A DNA stretch of 64,000 nt, from positions 8,100,023 to 8,164,022 of the forward strand of contig JAWPMV010000001.1 of NCBI GenBank assembly GCA_033391075.1, given 5' to 3'. The notes beneath the pieces are model-generated. The model worked only from the letters and a program-made list of their open reading frames with translations, was not told the origin of the DNA and did no database searches. Source of the stretch: Bacteroidia bacterium (GTDB taxonomy: Bacteria; Bacteroidota; Bacteroidia; J057). A program made the translations under genes and the position numbers. Numbering within the stretch: position 1 is the first letter of the stretch; the number at the start of each line of letters is the position of its first letter. Below, piece after piece: positions 16,336 to 24,598 of this stretch.

Positions 16336-17751
16336 CTAATGAATATCTATAAGGTCATCTTCCAAAAGTATTGAAGTCGGAAGGCCTTCCCCATTTTCAA
16401 AAGTATTAAATTTAAGGAGTTGCATAATATTAAGTTTAATACTCAAATCGAAAATAGCAGACCCATCATCATAACAGTTAATATTATCTAATATGTAATT
16501 CGTTTGAATCTTGGTGAGCTTAGTTGTAATTCTAAGCTGATCAACTTCATTATTTTTAAATTTTATCATGGAAGGTTGAAGTTGATTGTTAATAGCTAGA
16601 ATTGGTAAATCGGTTTGATCTCGTAATGAATTCTTACCAAAGGTAATAGATTTAATTTTTATTACTCCTGAATTATTCAGATACAAGTTGTTTAGGAAAT
16701 ATCTTATCAATTCGTCATCGTTACTAAGATTATAGGAAACAATCTTGTTGAAAATTTGGTCTTCCGGTAATTTAAAATTAGTGAAAATATTAAAGGTTAC
16801 AGAATCAGTATTCTTGCTTAGTTCGTATCCGAGAACTCCCCACTGAGATTCGGATAATCTCTCATAAATTAAAATGTCTTCTATGGAAATACTGTCAATT
16901 TGTTTACTTTTTTTGAATACAGAAAAACCAAAACCTGAAAGAGTCGGGATGAATATACAAATAGTAAGAATAATCAATATTGAGTTTAAAAATCTATTTC
17001 CTCTACTTACTAACGATTCAAGTCTAATTGAATTTCTTTGATTTAATATTGGCAATTTTTGCAGAATTCTATCAATGAAAACAGGTTTAGATTTTGTAGG
17101 GGTTTGAAATAATTTCCCAATAACTTTACCTGGAATTACTATACAAATATATAGCATGAATAAATCTATTATACTAGAAATTATCATAAGGATAACCATT
17201 GGTCCAGGGAGATCACTAAAGCTATTAAATTCAGCCCTTATAATATCAAATCCCTTTTCAGCCAAAATTGATTTATACGGAAATGAAAGTATTATTTGAA
17301 TTAATAGCCAAGTGAAAGCAATGAAGAATTGAAATCCCGCTATGAAATAAACACCTAGACGAAACTTATTCGATTGGTTTTTATAGAAAAAGCTGTTGAA
17401 TGCAATTACTAATAAAACCATAGGTAGTGTTATAAAAACTACCTCGGCAACTGATAAATTTGTAAGGTTGGGGAGCTTATTAAATAATCCTGAATAATCG
17501 GAAAGTCCAAATGGGGCAGAATTTAGTAAATAGGGAAAATAACCTATTGCATTTATTCCTAGTAAGGTTGAGACAGTTAGGAATACGTAAGGTTTGGACA
17601 ATGAATTTTTACTTTCTATTTTTTCAATAAAAAGATCTTGTTTAAACATGAACAAAAATATTGTTCGAAAATAGATTTTGATGAATATTACTAAATCTTC
17701 GATCGTATCATCAATAATTTGAGATACTTTAAATTTTGATTCTGTACTCAT
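16336..17751 (-). CDS. Unknown membrane protein (cargo block A)
   Basis: I do not recognise this 471-residue protein. After a hydrophilic N-terminus it has about four TM segments in the first half (PYVFLTVSTLLGINAIGYFPYL; AEVVFITLPMVLLVIAFNSFF; FIAGFQFFIAFTWLLIQII; VILMIISSIIDLFMLYICIVI), loosely Yip1-like, then another (FLNSILIILTICIFIPTLSGF) and a roughly 190-residue C-terminal domain. Composition is clearly more AT-rich than the flanking core genes, with many Asn, Ile and Lys codons, which suggests acquisition from elsewhere. It is the only gene between repeat R copy 1 and the decayed module at 18050, so it is cargo of the island; a defence role is possible but not shown. Confidence 0.7.
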   Translation of the reverse strand: MSTESKFKVSQIIDDTIEDLVIFIKIYFRTIFLFMFKQDLFIEKIESKNSLSKPYVFLTVSTLLGINAIGYFPYLLNSAPFGLSDYSGLFNKLPNLTNLSVAEVVFITLPMVLLVIAFNSFFYKNQSNKFRLGVYFIAGFQFFIAFTWLLIQIILSFPYKSILAEKGFDIIRAEFNSFSDLPGPMVILMIISSIIDLFMLYICIVIPGKVIGKLFQTPTKSKPVFIDRILQKLPILNQRNSIRLESLVSRGNRFLNSILIILTICIFIPTLSGFGFSVFKKSKQIDSISIEDILIYERLSESQWGVLGYELSKNTDSVTFNIFTNFKLPEDQIFNKIVSYNLSNDDELIRYFLNNLYLNNSGVIKIKSITFGKNSLRDQTDLPILAINNQLQPSMIKFKNNEVDQLRITTKLTKIQTNYILDNINCYDDGSAIFDLSIKLNIMQLLKFNTFENGEGLPTSILLEDDLIDIH

Positions 17752-17836
17752 TTTAAAGTTTAAGTAATTTCATGGAGAAGACAAATAATCTTACTATTAT
17801 TCGAAATGCCGCACATAAGATAGAAAAGAATATTAA

Positions 17837-17942
17837 TGTTCACCATTCGGCTAAGAGAAGTTATTTCGTTTTCAAACCAATAAAACAAATTATTATGTTT
17901 CATTGGTATAACTCAAAATTCCGCTTAGCCAAATGGTGAACA
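17837..17942. repeat. 106-bp imperfect palindrome
   Basis: The outer arms TGTTCACCATTCGGCTAAG (17837-17855) and the complement at 17924-17942 match at 18 of 19 positions. An inner pair CCAATAAAAC (17877-17886) / GTTTCATTGG (17897-17906) matches at 9 of 10. It lies upstream of the cargo A gene. It could be a MITE-like insertion, a bidirectional terminator or a recombination site. Confidence 0.7.
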
Positions 17943-18049
17943 ATCCAATATAGAAAATTTGAAAGTTTATGGTTTAAGTGGTTTCTCAGCATCAGATCCC
18001 TCTCCTAGTATTGGCGTCTGTTCCAAGTACATATATTCTATTTAAGACC

Positions 18050-18211
18050 TTAAGCCTGTTTATTCACTCCGGATCTAGACTTATTCTTATTTGCTTCTTT
18101 GACTTCCTAGTCATCATCTTAAACTAAGGAAGTATTTCTATAGGTAAGCACCGTCATGACCCAACCGCATAGGTATATGAGTGTAAATATGACGAGAAGT
18201 ATATCCTCCAT
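18050..18211 (-). pseudogene. Decayed copy of the 53-residue membrane protein gene
   Basis: Same length and frame as the intact genes at 24599 and 22844: it reads MEDILLVIFTLIYLCGWVMTVLTYRN, then hits a stop at codon 31 and another at codon 35, and ends with the shared RSGVNKQA tail. No insertion or deletion breaks the alignment, so decay is by point mutation. The downstream GC-rich terminator hairpin of the other copies is gone. Confidence 0.8.
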
Positions 18212-18212
18212 A

Positions 18213-18299
18213 TTAAGCCTCTTTTATGTCAGCACGTTCAAGGGTAATGCTGATATATTTGCCTATGGTCGTTCGGGCAAAGCCTGTTTTATTGGAGAA
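18213..18299 (-). pseudogene. 3' remnant of the membrane-HTH gene
   Basis: Twenty-eight codons and a stop that match the C-terminus of the protein at 24762-25916 (NKTGFARTTIGKY...LERADIKEA against NKTGIARTTIGKY...LERADIKEA). At 18299/18300 it switches abruptly to the kinase 3' end on the other strand. The same junction is found at 23093/23094. Confidence 0.85.
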
Positions 18300-18436
18300 G
18301 GAAGTTCTTTCTCTATTCAATTTCCCCAAAGGATTGTGAGGGCCAAAGTGATCTAAACTCATCAAAGACTAATGAGCAAGATCTCATTTAAGATCTCAGG
18401 CCAGCCTTGTTGTTTGGGCTGGTCTTCTTTTTGGGG
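18300..18436 (+). repeat. Repeat R, copy 2 (kinase tail plus terminator)
   Basis: Copy of 15772-15908: GSSFSIQFPQRIVRAKVI, stop, then the AGATCTCATTTAAGATCT hairpin and the GGCCAGCC/GGCTGGTC terminator. Only the kinase tail is present, so it is a pseudogene fragment, although the terminator looks functional. Confidence 0.88.
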
Positions 18437-18465
18437 AATATTTATAGGGAAAACGGGGGTAATTA

Positions 18466-19842
18466 GAGACTGTTTCCCAAAGTGTGTCAAAGTTAGAAAC
18501 TACTTAACTTGACATACAATGGCAAAAGAGAAATTTGATTACGAAAAATTTAAAGAGGAAGCCCGGGAGAAATTACAATCCGGAGGTAGCCTTCTAGGCA
18601 AAGAGGGAGCCTTGACTTCCTTACTGAAAGACTTTTTAGAAGAGAGTCTAGTGGGAGAGTTGGAAACTCATCTAGATGAAGGTCCTAAAGGCAATCGAAA
18701 AAATGGCCGGGGAAAAAAGCGAGTAAAGACTTCCTTAGGGGAAGTTGAAATCTCTCCGCCCAGAGATCGAGATGGGAGCTTCTCTCCCAAACTACTTCCC
18801 AAGCGCAAAAGAACCCTGGGAGAAGATATAGACCGTCAGATTCTGGCCCTTTATGCACGAGGTTCAAGCTATGGCAATATCCGTGATTATCTCGAAGAGA
18901 TGTATGGCCTGGAAGTATCGACCGCAGCGATTAGCCGGATTACAGACAAAGTATTGCCGCTTTTGCAGGAATGGAAAGGTCGGGCTTTGGAAGCGGTTTA
19001 TCCAATCGTTTGGATGGATGCGATCCATTACAAAGTGCGTGTTGAGGGGCGAGTGGTAACCAAGGCGGTATATTGTGTGCTGGGCTTGACTCAGGAGGGC
19101 TACAAAGAAGTTATGGGTCTTTATCTGGGAGAAGTAGGCGGAGAAAGCTCAAAATTCTGGCTCCAGGTGCTCACAGACCTACAAAACAGAGGCGTTGAGG
19201 ACATCTTCATTGCTTGCATAGACAATCTCTCGGGCTTTACCCAGGCCATCGAAAGTATCTTCCCTAAGACCGAGGTTCAACTGTGTATCGTCCACCAGAT
19301 CCGTAACTCGAAGAAGTACTTGGCCTGGAATGATACCCGAGCCTTTATCAAGGAGTTAAAAACGGTCTATCAGGCTTCCAATCTAGATCTGGCTGAGCGC
19401 AACCTCGATATGCTGGAAGCCAACTGGGGAAAGAAGTATCCAGCCATCATCGATTCCTGGCGAAGGAACTGGGAACATTTGAGCAAATATTTCCAGTATA
19501 CCTATGAGATCCGTAGGATTATTTATACCACAAATATCGTCGAAGGATTTAATCGTCAGCTAAGGAAGGTTACCAAAACCAAAGGGGCCTTTACCTCTGA
19601 TGAGGGCTTGATGAAATTACTCTACCTGGTACAAAATGATGTTACCAAAAAATGGACAAGGCCTGTCCACAACTGGAACCAGACCTTGTCTAAATTATCC
19701 ATTATCTTTGGCGATAGGCTCAAACTTGACTTATGACCCTCACGCTCATTTTCCCCAGGAAAAGACCTGGTCTTTTTGAAGGCCTTTTCCCGGAAAAAAT
19801 GTTTAGCCAATTAATCGATGACACACTTGGTGAAACACTACC
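18466..19842 (+). mobile_element. IS256-family insertion sequence with 8-bp target duplication
   Basis: A single transposase gene is flanked by imperfect inverted ends that share GTGTGTCA about 16 bp in from each end (left end GAGACTGTTTCCCAAAGTG; right end, complement, GGTAGTGTTTCACCAAGTG). The direct repeat GGTAATTA lies immediately outside at 18458-18465 and 19843-19850. The intact duplication and gene point to a recent insertion between repeat R copy 2 and cargo block B. Confidence 0.9.
18519..19736 (+). CDS. IS256-family transposase (MULE-type DDE)
   Basis: Complete 405-residue transposase, the usual family length. The DDE residues are Asp167 (VWMDAIHY), Asp235 (ACIDNLSGF) and Glu342 (NIVEGFNRQLR), with the C-x-x-H motif at 256-259 (CIVHQIRNS) before the all-helical insertion. 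Frame intact. It starts 53 bp inside the left end of the element. Confidence 0.97.
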   Translation: MAKEKFDYEKFKEEAREKLQSGGSLLGKEGALTSLLKDFLEESLVGELETHLDEGPKGNRKNGRGKKRVKTSLGEVEISPPRDRDGSFSPKLLPKRKRTLGEDIDRQILALYARGSSYGNIRDYLEEMYGLEVSTAAISRITDKVLPLLQEWKGRALEAVYPIVWMDAIHYKVRVEGRVVTKAVYCVLGLTQEGYKEVMGLYLGEVGGESSKFWLQVLTDLQNRGVEDIFIACIDNLSGFTQAIESIFPKTEVQLCIVHQIRNSKKYLAWNDTRAFIKELKTVYQASNLDLAERNLDMLEANWGKKYPAIIDSWRRNWEHLSKYFQYTYEIRRIIYTTNIVEGFNRQLRKVTKTKGAFTSDEGLMKLLYLVQNDVTKKWTRPVHNWNQTLSKLSIIFGDRLKLDL

Positions 19843-19874
19843 GGTAATTATGATATTTGACTTAATAACGTTTC

Positions 19875-19919
19875 GTGTAAATGGCGTACTGACACATAGC
19901 CAGTATGATCATTTTACAC
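19875..19919. repeat. Imperfect palindrome after cargo block B
   Basis: GTGTAAATG (from 19875) pairs with CATTTTACAC (ending 19919), and TACTG pairs with CAGTA inside. It is 3' of the minus-strand HEPN gene and could be its terminator or a cassette boundary. It lies only 25 bp beyond the IS256 right end. Confidence 0.55.
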
Positions 19920-19948
19920 CATGTTACTTGCAGTTTTTATTTTTCAAT

Positions 19949-20809
19949 TTATGATTCATTTGGAAGAACTTCGTAGCTAATCGCACAATAACTATCACTT
20001 GAATTATGATTATATCTGTGCCAATCTTTATTTGACCTTAATAGAACTCGAATAACTAAATACCTTCCTACATGTCTATTTTCAAGCTCAAGAACTAATT
20101 GATTACCTGTACCAGAAATTCCATTTCCACTCCATATAATTGCATATGAATCTGGTTCAAAACTAGGGTCAACTTCGGCATTTATTGTCAACGTTTCTCC
20201 CACATAAAGTTTAGTACTTGTGCTTCCTTGAATACTTCCACCTCCAGTCGGTTCTGTGAAATGTTGTTCATTTCCTAATGAATCAAATAGTCTTATAAAA
20301 TATGGTGCATTGTAATCGCTCATTTGATGGTTGTTTTGGTGCCAATTTTTAATTGAATCTATTATATCATTTGAATAACAAATTGCCTGTTCTGCTTGAC
20401 GAACAGAGATATGATTTGCATGAGACAATGGATTTCTGACATCAATGATTTTTTGAATAAAGATCCGAGCTGTATCCGCCCCGTTTGGAAACGCTAATAT
20501 CATAGGTTCTCGAAATTGAGTGGGCCAATAGTTTGGATGACATATTATTGTCATTAGGTCATCTAAAAATAAAGCATCAATTAATCTTGGGCATCTTCCA
20601 GGTTCACGAGAATGTAGTTCCTCTGCTCTTCTTTTTATTTGATTGTTAATAATATTACTACCGTCCGGATTCGTTGCATTAAAATAGTCTTGCCCATAAG
20701 TGGAAGAGAACCGCGTGTCGATTAGTCGCCTAAACCATCTTTCAAGTGATTCAATCTTGCGTCTAGTTATTGATCTTAACTCATCTTCGGTTAAACTATG
20801 TAAAGGCAT
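19949..20809 (-). CDS. HEPN-motif (Swt1-like) protein with beta-rich C-terminus
   Basis: Protein of 286 residues. The N-terminal helical half ends in RNPLSHANH; Arg125 and His130 make the R-x4-H motif of HEPN ribonucleases, in the RNP-x-x-H form also seen in Swt1-like domains. The C-terminal half (about 170-286) is beta-rich and Ig-like (GGGSIQGSTSTKLYVGETLTINAEVDPSFEPDSYAIIWSGNG). HEPN proteins often act as toxins or anti-phage RNases; here that is an inference from the motif and from the neighbouring nuclease-like gene. AT-rich, cargo block B, flanked by the 10-bp inverted repeat GTTACTTGCA / TGCAAGTAAC (19923-19932 and 20835-20844). Confidence 0.7.
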   Translation of the reverse strand: MPLHSLTEDELRSITRRKIESLERWFRRLIDTRFSSTYGQDYFNATNPDGSNIINNQIKRRAEELHSREPGRCPRLIDALFLDDLMTIICHPNYWPTQFREPMILAFPNGADTARIFIQKIIDVRNPLSHANHISVRQAEQAICYSNDIIDSIKNWHQNNHQMSDYNAPYFIRLFDSLGNEQHFTEPTGGGSIQGSTSTKLYVGETLTINAEVDPSFEPDSYAIIWSGNGISGTGNQLVLELENRHVGRYLVIRVLLRSNKDWHRYNHNSSDSYCAISYEVLPNES

Positions 20810-20852
20810 AATTCTTCAATAGATTTTTTGTAATTGCAAGTAACGATTAGCT

Positions 20853-20889
20853 AAACTCCTGTACGCAGCGGCAGCGGAGTATGGAGTTT
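20853..20889. repeat. Hairpin between the two block B genes
   Basis: AAACTCC (20853-20859) pairs with GGAGTTT (20883-20889) around a GC-rich loop. It lies between the HEPN gene and the nuclease-like gene and could end the latter's transcript. Confidence 0.5.
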
Positions 20890-20908
20890 TAGGTTTTGTT
20901 GTATGATT

Positions 20909-22588
20909 TCAATTTTTCTTTATCCGGATATTATATTTGGAAAATTTCAACTCACTTTCCTGAATTTCTACCTGCTCATTTCTTTCAATTCGTTTTTGAG
21001 GTGAAAAGAATAGTAGTTTTGCAGCTAACTCTCCAATAGGATTTGATGAAGTGGGGTCTTTAACTTTTGCAGAAGCTTCAAACATTTGATACCAAGAAGC
21101 CCAGATGGCACGCTCATCTAACTTTTGATTCGAAAAATTTATATGATGCCTTGCTATTATGAATAGATGTACATCTTCTATTTTATCAAAATCAAAACCA
21201 CAGGTATTAAGAATATTTTTTGGAGAATTAGTCTGGACCCATGCTTCGATTTTATCAATCCATTCAACAGATTTAGGAATTAAGTTAGTGATTTTACTGA
21301 ACCTTTCTTTCATGCTATATCCAAATGGATCTTGCCACTTTAATTGGAACAAACCCAGAACTTTTCTAGATGGATCATACAGAGCTGCATCAATATCTGT
21401 CAGAAACTTCCCGTTTTCTTTGATAATGGGATTACCGTCTGCCACAAGCAATCTAGTCTCCTTGAACAAGGAATAAACTTGATCGCGGAATCTTTTTTCC
21501 CTACCATTTACGTTTTTATCATAGTCGCTTCTATATTTTCTCTTTAATTCTCTATTTAAGAAAAATACGGGTTTATCCATCGCCCCAAATGTTGACCTAA
21601 TAATGGTATTTTGTCCTATTTTTATATATGGAGAAATTGGAGCTCCAGGATGATTTAAGTGATAATTGTAATTATCTTTAGTTATCATGAAGCATGATAA
21701 TATCTCTTCTGTTTTTTCTATATTCCATTCAAAATGATTGCTACAATTTTTTAAAAAAATATCAAAATCAAAATGATAGGAGAGAATGTCTTTTAAGTTA
21801 ATCTTGTAGTTTGTTTTTTCGCTTAAAGCCATGCAGCAATCTCTATGCATTATTGCAGCTTTAATTATCATTTCTACTATATCTAGGAAATCTTTATAAA
21901 GTATCCCACCAAATGAATCTGTTTCTGAAAAATCATCGATGACCTGAGTTGTCATTAAATAACAATAACCTAATTTCCGATAAAATAAATCTATTTCTTC
22001 TGTTGCTTTATACTGAATAAACTTTTCATGGTAAGTAGATACTATCGTTTTTAGTTTCTTCCTAACCTCAGGTATTTTATTCAATATCTTGCGATATTTC
22101 TTAGCTATGATTTCGTCGATGAATTTATGGTAAAAATTTAAACTTAATATGTCGAAATGGTCATATTCGCCATTTTCGAGCTTAAATTTAAATGTAAAAT
22201 CATTTTCCTTTGTTGTCGATAGACTAACTAAGTCTGCTTTTTGAAATTGTAGGAAGCGTTCAACGTCTTGAAGGGTCTCAGAATACTGAATTATAGAGTC
22301 GATCCATTTGCGTTCTTCGGTCCCAAAACCGAATAGTGGGATTCTCTCTTGAAGATCTAATTTTTCATAAAAGAGTTTAAATGGTAATGTCCACCCAATT
22401 TTATACTTTCTCAGTAGTTGTTTGTCTTTTTTATTGTCAATTTTATGGCTTAATACAAATGTATTGTAGTCTAATGATCTAATTATTTCTACAATTGGAA
22501 AGATATAGTCTTCATAAGGTGAAGAATTGAATATTCTTTTTTCTTCATTCTTTAAAATGGAACTTAACAATTCTTCTGGTGCTTTCAT
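20909..22588 (-). CDS. Large protein with PD-(D/E)XK-like nuclease motif
   Basis: I cannot assign this 559-residue protein to a named family. Near residues 364-417 it has the order expected of a PD-(D/E)XK nuclease core: Glu364 in a helix (GREKRFRDQVYSLFKE), then TDIDAALYD with Asp400, a turn, and a strand ending QLK (415-417), the QxK variant seen in Mrr-like enzymes. The first 300 residues are mostly helical and could sense or bind a partner. AT-rich, in cargo block B beside the HEPN gene. A 10-bp inverted repeat (TGTTGTATGA at 20897-20906, TCATACAACA at 22600-22609) brackets the gene closely. An anti-phage effector is plausible. Confidence 0.6.
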   Translation of the reverse strand: MKAPEELLSSILKNEEKRIFNSSPYEDYIFPIVEIIRSLDYNTFVLSHKIDNKKDKQLLRKYKIGWTLPFKLFYEKLDLQERIPLFGFGTEERKWIDSIIQYSETLQDVERFLQFQKADLVSLSTTKENDFTFKFKLENGEYDHFDILSLNFYHKFIDEIIAKKYRKILNKIPEVRKKLKTIVSTYHEKFIQYKATEEIDLFYRKLGYCYLMTTQVIDDFSETDSFGGILYKDFLDIVEMIIKAAIMHRDCCMALSEKTNYKINLKDILSYHFDFDIFLKNCSNHFEWNIEKTEEILSCFMITKDNYNYHLNHPGAPISPYIKIGQNTIIRSTFGAMDKPVFFLNRELKRKYRSDYDKNVNGREKRFRDQVYSLFKETRLLVADGNPIIKENGKFLTDIDAALYDPSRKVLGLFQLKWQDPFGYSMKERFSKITNLIPKSVEWIDKIEAWVQTNSPKNILNTCGFDFDKIEDVHLFIIARHHINFSNQKLDERAIWASWYQMFEASAKVKDPTSSNPIGELAAKLLFFSPQKRIERNEQVEIQESELKFSKYNIRIKKN

Positions 22589-22787
22589 TTCAATTTATTT
22601 CATACAACATTAGTTTAAACGAGGTAACTTCGTTTATACACTTTTAATCTGCCCTTGATTACCCTCTAGAATGATTTTACCTAATAACCCGAAACTAGGA
22701 TTAATATCGCCTAAGTGCGTAGTTATAATTTTATGGACATATATTTTCTCTAAGGGCAATATCATATTTTCGATAGATAATCCCAAC

Positions 22788-22818
22788 AAAAAATCCCCCA
22801 GCTCCGGCACCGGGGGAT
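22788..22818 (-). terminator. Terminator of the small membrane protein gene, copy 2
   Basis: Read on the minus strand: ATCCCCC, a 12-nt GC-rich loop, GGGGGAT, then a run of T. It is nearly identical to the one at 24542-24573. Confidence 0.8.
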
Positions 22819-22843
22819 TCATACACATCATTTACTTCAGGTC

Positions 22844-23005
22844 TTAAGCCTGTTTATTCACTCCGGATCCAGGCTTAGCCTTATTCGCATCTTTGTCTCC
22901 CTCATGATCACTTTTGATTAAAGGAGCATTTCTATAAGCAAGGATCATCATGATCCATCCGCACAGGTATATTAGTATTAGTATGACGAGAAATACATCC
23001 TTCAT
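22844..23005 (-). CDS. 53-residue single-TM protein, second intact copy
   Basis: Reads MKDVFLVILILIYLCGWIMMILAYRN, a charged linker (SDHEGDKDANKAK) and PGSGVNKQA: one TM segment with a short charged C-terminal tail. It aligns over its full length without gaps with the copy at 24599-24760; most differences sit in the linker, which suggests the protein is kept by selection. Here it has lost the large upstream gene, of which only a 28-codon tail remains (23007-23093), so it lacks its usual operon partner. Function unknown. Confidence 0.7.
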   Translation of the reverse strand: MKDVFLVILILIYLCGWIMMILAYRNAPLIKSDHEGDKDANKAKPGSGVNKQA

Positions 23006-23006
23006 A

Positions 23007-23093
23007 TTAAGCCTCTTTTATGTCAGCACGTTCAAGGGTAATGCTGATATATTTGCCTATGGTCGTTCGGGCAAAGCCTGTTTTATTGGAGAA
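23007..23093 (-). pseudogene. 3' remnant of the membrane-HTH gene, second copy
   Basis: Twenty-eight codons and a stop, translating to SNKTGFARTTIGKY...LERADIKEA, joined at 23093/23094 to repeat R copy 3. Breakpoint and sequence match the remnant at 18213-18299, so both descend from one rearrangement. Confidence 0.85.
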
Positions 23094-23224
23094 GGAAGTT
23101 CTTTCTCTATTCAGTTTCCGAAAAGGATAGTAAGGGCCAAAGTGATCTAAACTCATCAAAGACTAATGAGCAAGATCTCGTTTGAGATCTCAGGCCAGCC
23201 TTGTTGTTTGGGCTGGTTTTCTTT
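23094..23224 (+). repeat. Repeat R, copy 3 (kinase tail plus terminator)
   Basis: Third copy of the kinase C-terminal codons, stop and double hairpin (AGATCTCGTTTGAGATCT, then GGCCAGCC/GGCTGGTT). The final T run is slightly altered (TTTTCTTTCG). Confidence 0.88.
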
Positions 23225-23293
23225 CGTCTTAACAAAAATTCACTAGTTGAGGAGGAGGAGTTATGAGAATAAATTTGATTTTTATACAGTGCA

Positions 23294-24487
23294 TTATTGA
23301 ACTTGAATAAAGTAAATAAATTGGTCAATAGAATCTTCAAAGCCATCTCTAATAGTAATAGAAATTGAATCTGTATTAACTATTAAAATTTTATCTTCAA
23401 CCAATAGCCTTATTAAAGGTTCAATTTCATTAAAGACATTTTTTTCCTTAAATGAGTCTTCTTCAAGTTGATTAAAATCTTCCTCATCGAGGTTTTCTTC
23501 TTCAAATTGATCAAGATGGTCTAATAATCCTATGTATTCAATATATATTTTTAAGGTTTCAACCTTTGAGATCACCTTTTTAATCCTGAAAAGACTTTTC
23601 TCTCCATATGTCTCATAGTATTCCAGGATTTTTAAGGGGAATTTCTCAATATTTAACTTATGATGTTCTTTAAATTTATTAATTAATCTTTTCCTCTTCC
23701 TTCTCCTAAATTTAATTCTAATTGAGTCATAAGTAACAATAGTTAGTATCGTAATTGCAATTATGATTAACCAGTAAATAATGAACCTTAGGAAGTGAAT
23801 AAAAATATTTCCATAAAATAATTCCTTAAAAAAGCCAATTTTTGATTTGTCAGACTCTTTAAAATTTATTTTTATTCCAGGTACTCCATTTCCTGAGATA
23901 TAGCCAATTGGAATCACATTTGGGACTACGTTTTCGTTTACAAGACAAAGAATTTTTAATGAAAAATATTGGCTTTTATCTAGAATTACTGATGAAAATC
24001 TATACTCACTGGATTCTATTCTTGTAATTTTCAGGTTTCTTTTCAGATAATCGTTGCTTGCTTCAAGCAATACTGGTTTTTGCAATACTTCTCCATTTTC
24101 GATTTTAAAGCCTAATGGATCCTTCTTATCATAAAGGTTTAGTGTAAGATTCTCATTGCCAATATTTGAAATTTTTATGGTAATTATCCTTAAGTTTTTC
24201 TGCTCCTTTTTAATGCTTACGCTATCAAATAGGATGTCCAATTTACCAATGTCTTCCTTTACATCTAAAACATTTGTATTGGTCAATATTTCAAATTGGA
24301 GGATCGGATTTTCTTCGTAGAAATAAATTGTATAAACCGAAAAAACTATTCCTATAAATCCTAGCAAAAAGCCCAAAAATGACCACGCAAACTTTTGATC
24401 AAGGTTTTTAATTTTTGCCCAAATTTTCATTTTTTTTGTTTCAATTGATAAGGATGAGCTAATCGAACTTGAGGAGGCTTTCGTCAA
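23294..24487 (-). CDS. Unknown two-TM membrane protein (cargo block C)
   Basis: I do not recognise this 397-residue protein. TM1 is at about 34-57 (FAWSFLGFLLGFIGIVFSVYTIYFY); then comes a roughly 160-residue, probably extracytoplasmic, beta-rich domain, TM2 at about 230-255 (FIHFLRFIIYWLIIIAITILTIVTY), a basic stretch (RRRKRKRLINKFK) and an acidic helical cytoplasmic tail. Very AT-rich, unlike the core genes. It is the only gene between repeat R copy 3 and the intact small-protein operon, so it holds the same position as cargo A and B. Function not inferable. Confidence 0.7.
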   Translation of the reverse strand: MTKASSSSISSSLSIETKKMKIWAKIKNLDQKFAWSFLGFLLGFIGIVFSVYTIYFYEENPILQFEILTNTNVLDVKEDIGKLDILFDSVSIKKEQKNLRIITIKISNIGNENLTLNLYDKKDPLGFKIENGEVLQKPVLLEASNDYLKRNLKITRIESSEYRFSSVILDKSQYFSLKILCLVNENVVPNVIPIGYISGNGVPGIKINFKESDKSKIGFFKELFYGNIFIHFLRFIIYWLIIIAITILTIVTYDSIRIKFRRRKRKRLINKFKEHHKLNIEKFPLKILEYYETYGEKSLFRIKKVISKVETLKIYIEYIGLLDHLDQFEEENLDEEDFNQLEEDSFKEKNVFNEIEPLIRLLVEDKILIVNTDSISITIRDGFEDSIDQFIYFIQVQ

Positions 24488-24541
24488 AAGTTGTGTTAAA
24501 AACGTCCTACAAGTAAAAATAGTGCAATTTGTTTTTTACAT

Positions 24542-24573
24542 AAAAAAATCCCCCAGCTCCGGTGCCGGGGGAT
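24542..24573 (-). terminator. Terminator of the replication operon
   Basis: On the minus strand ATCCCCC pairs with GGGGGAT around a 12-nt loop, followed by seven T. It ends the operon that starts at 29197. Confidence 0.85.
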
Positions 24574-24598
24574 ACATACGCATCATCTACTTCAGGTC

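Noticed and set aside
18156..18356. 66-codon plus-strand frame ending in the kinase tail
   Set aside because: Its first two-thirds are antisense to the small membrane gene and the HTH remnant; a chimera formed by the rearrangement, repeated at 22950-23150.
19875..20906. Integron attC sites at the cargo B boundaries
   Set aside because: Nested palindromes are present, but the RYYYAAC/GTTRRRY core boxes are not, and there is no integron-type integrase in the window.
22634..22831. 65-codon minus-strand frame before the small membrane gene copy
   Set aside because: It begins inside the terminator hairpin of that gene. The latter part reads like protein and could be a remnant of a lost cargo gene, but support is too weak to annotate.
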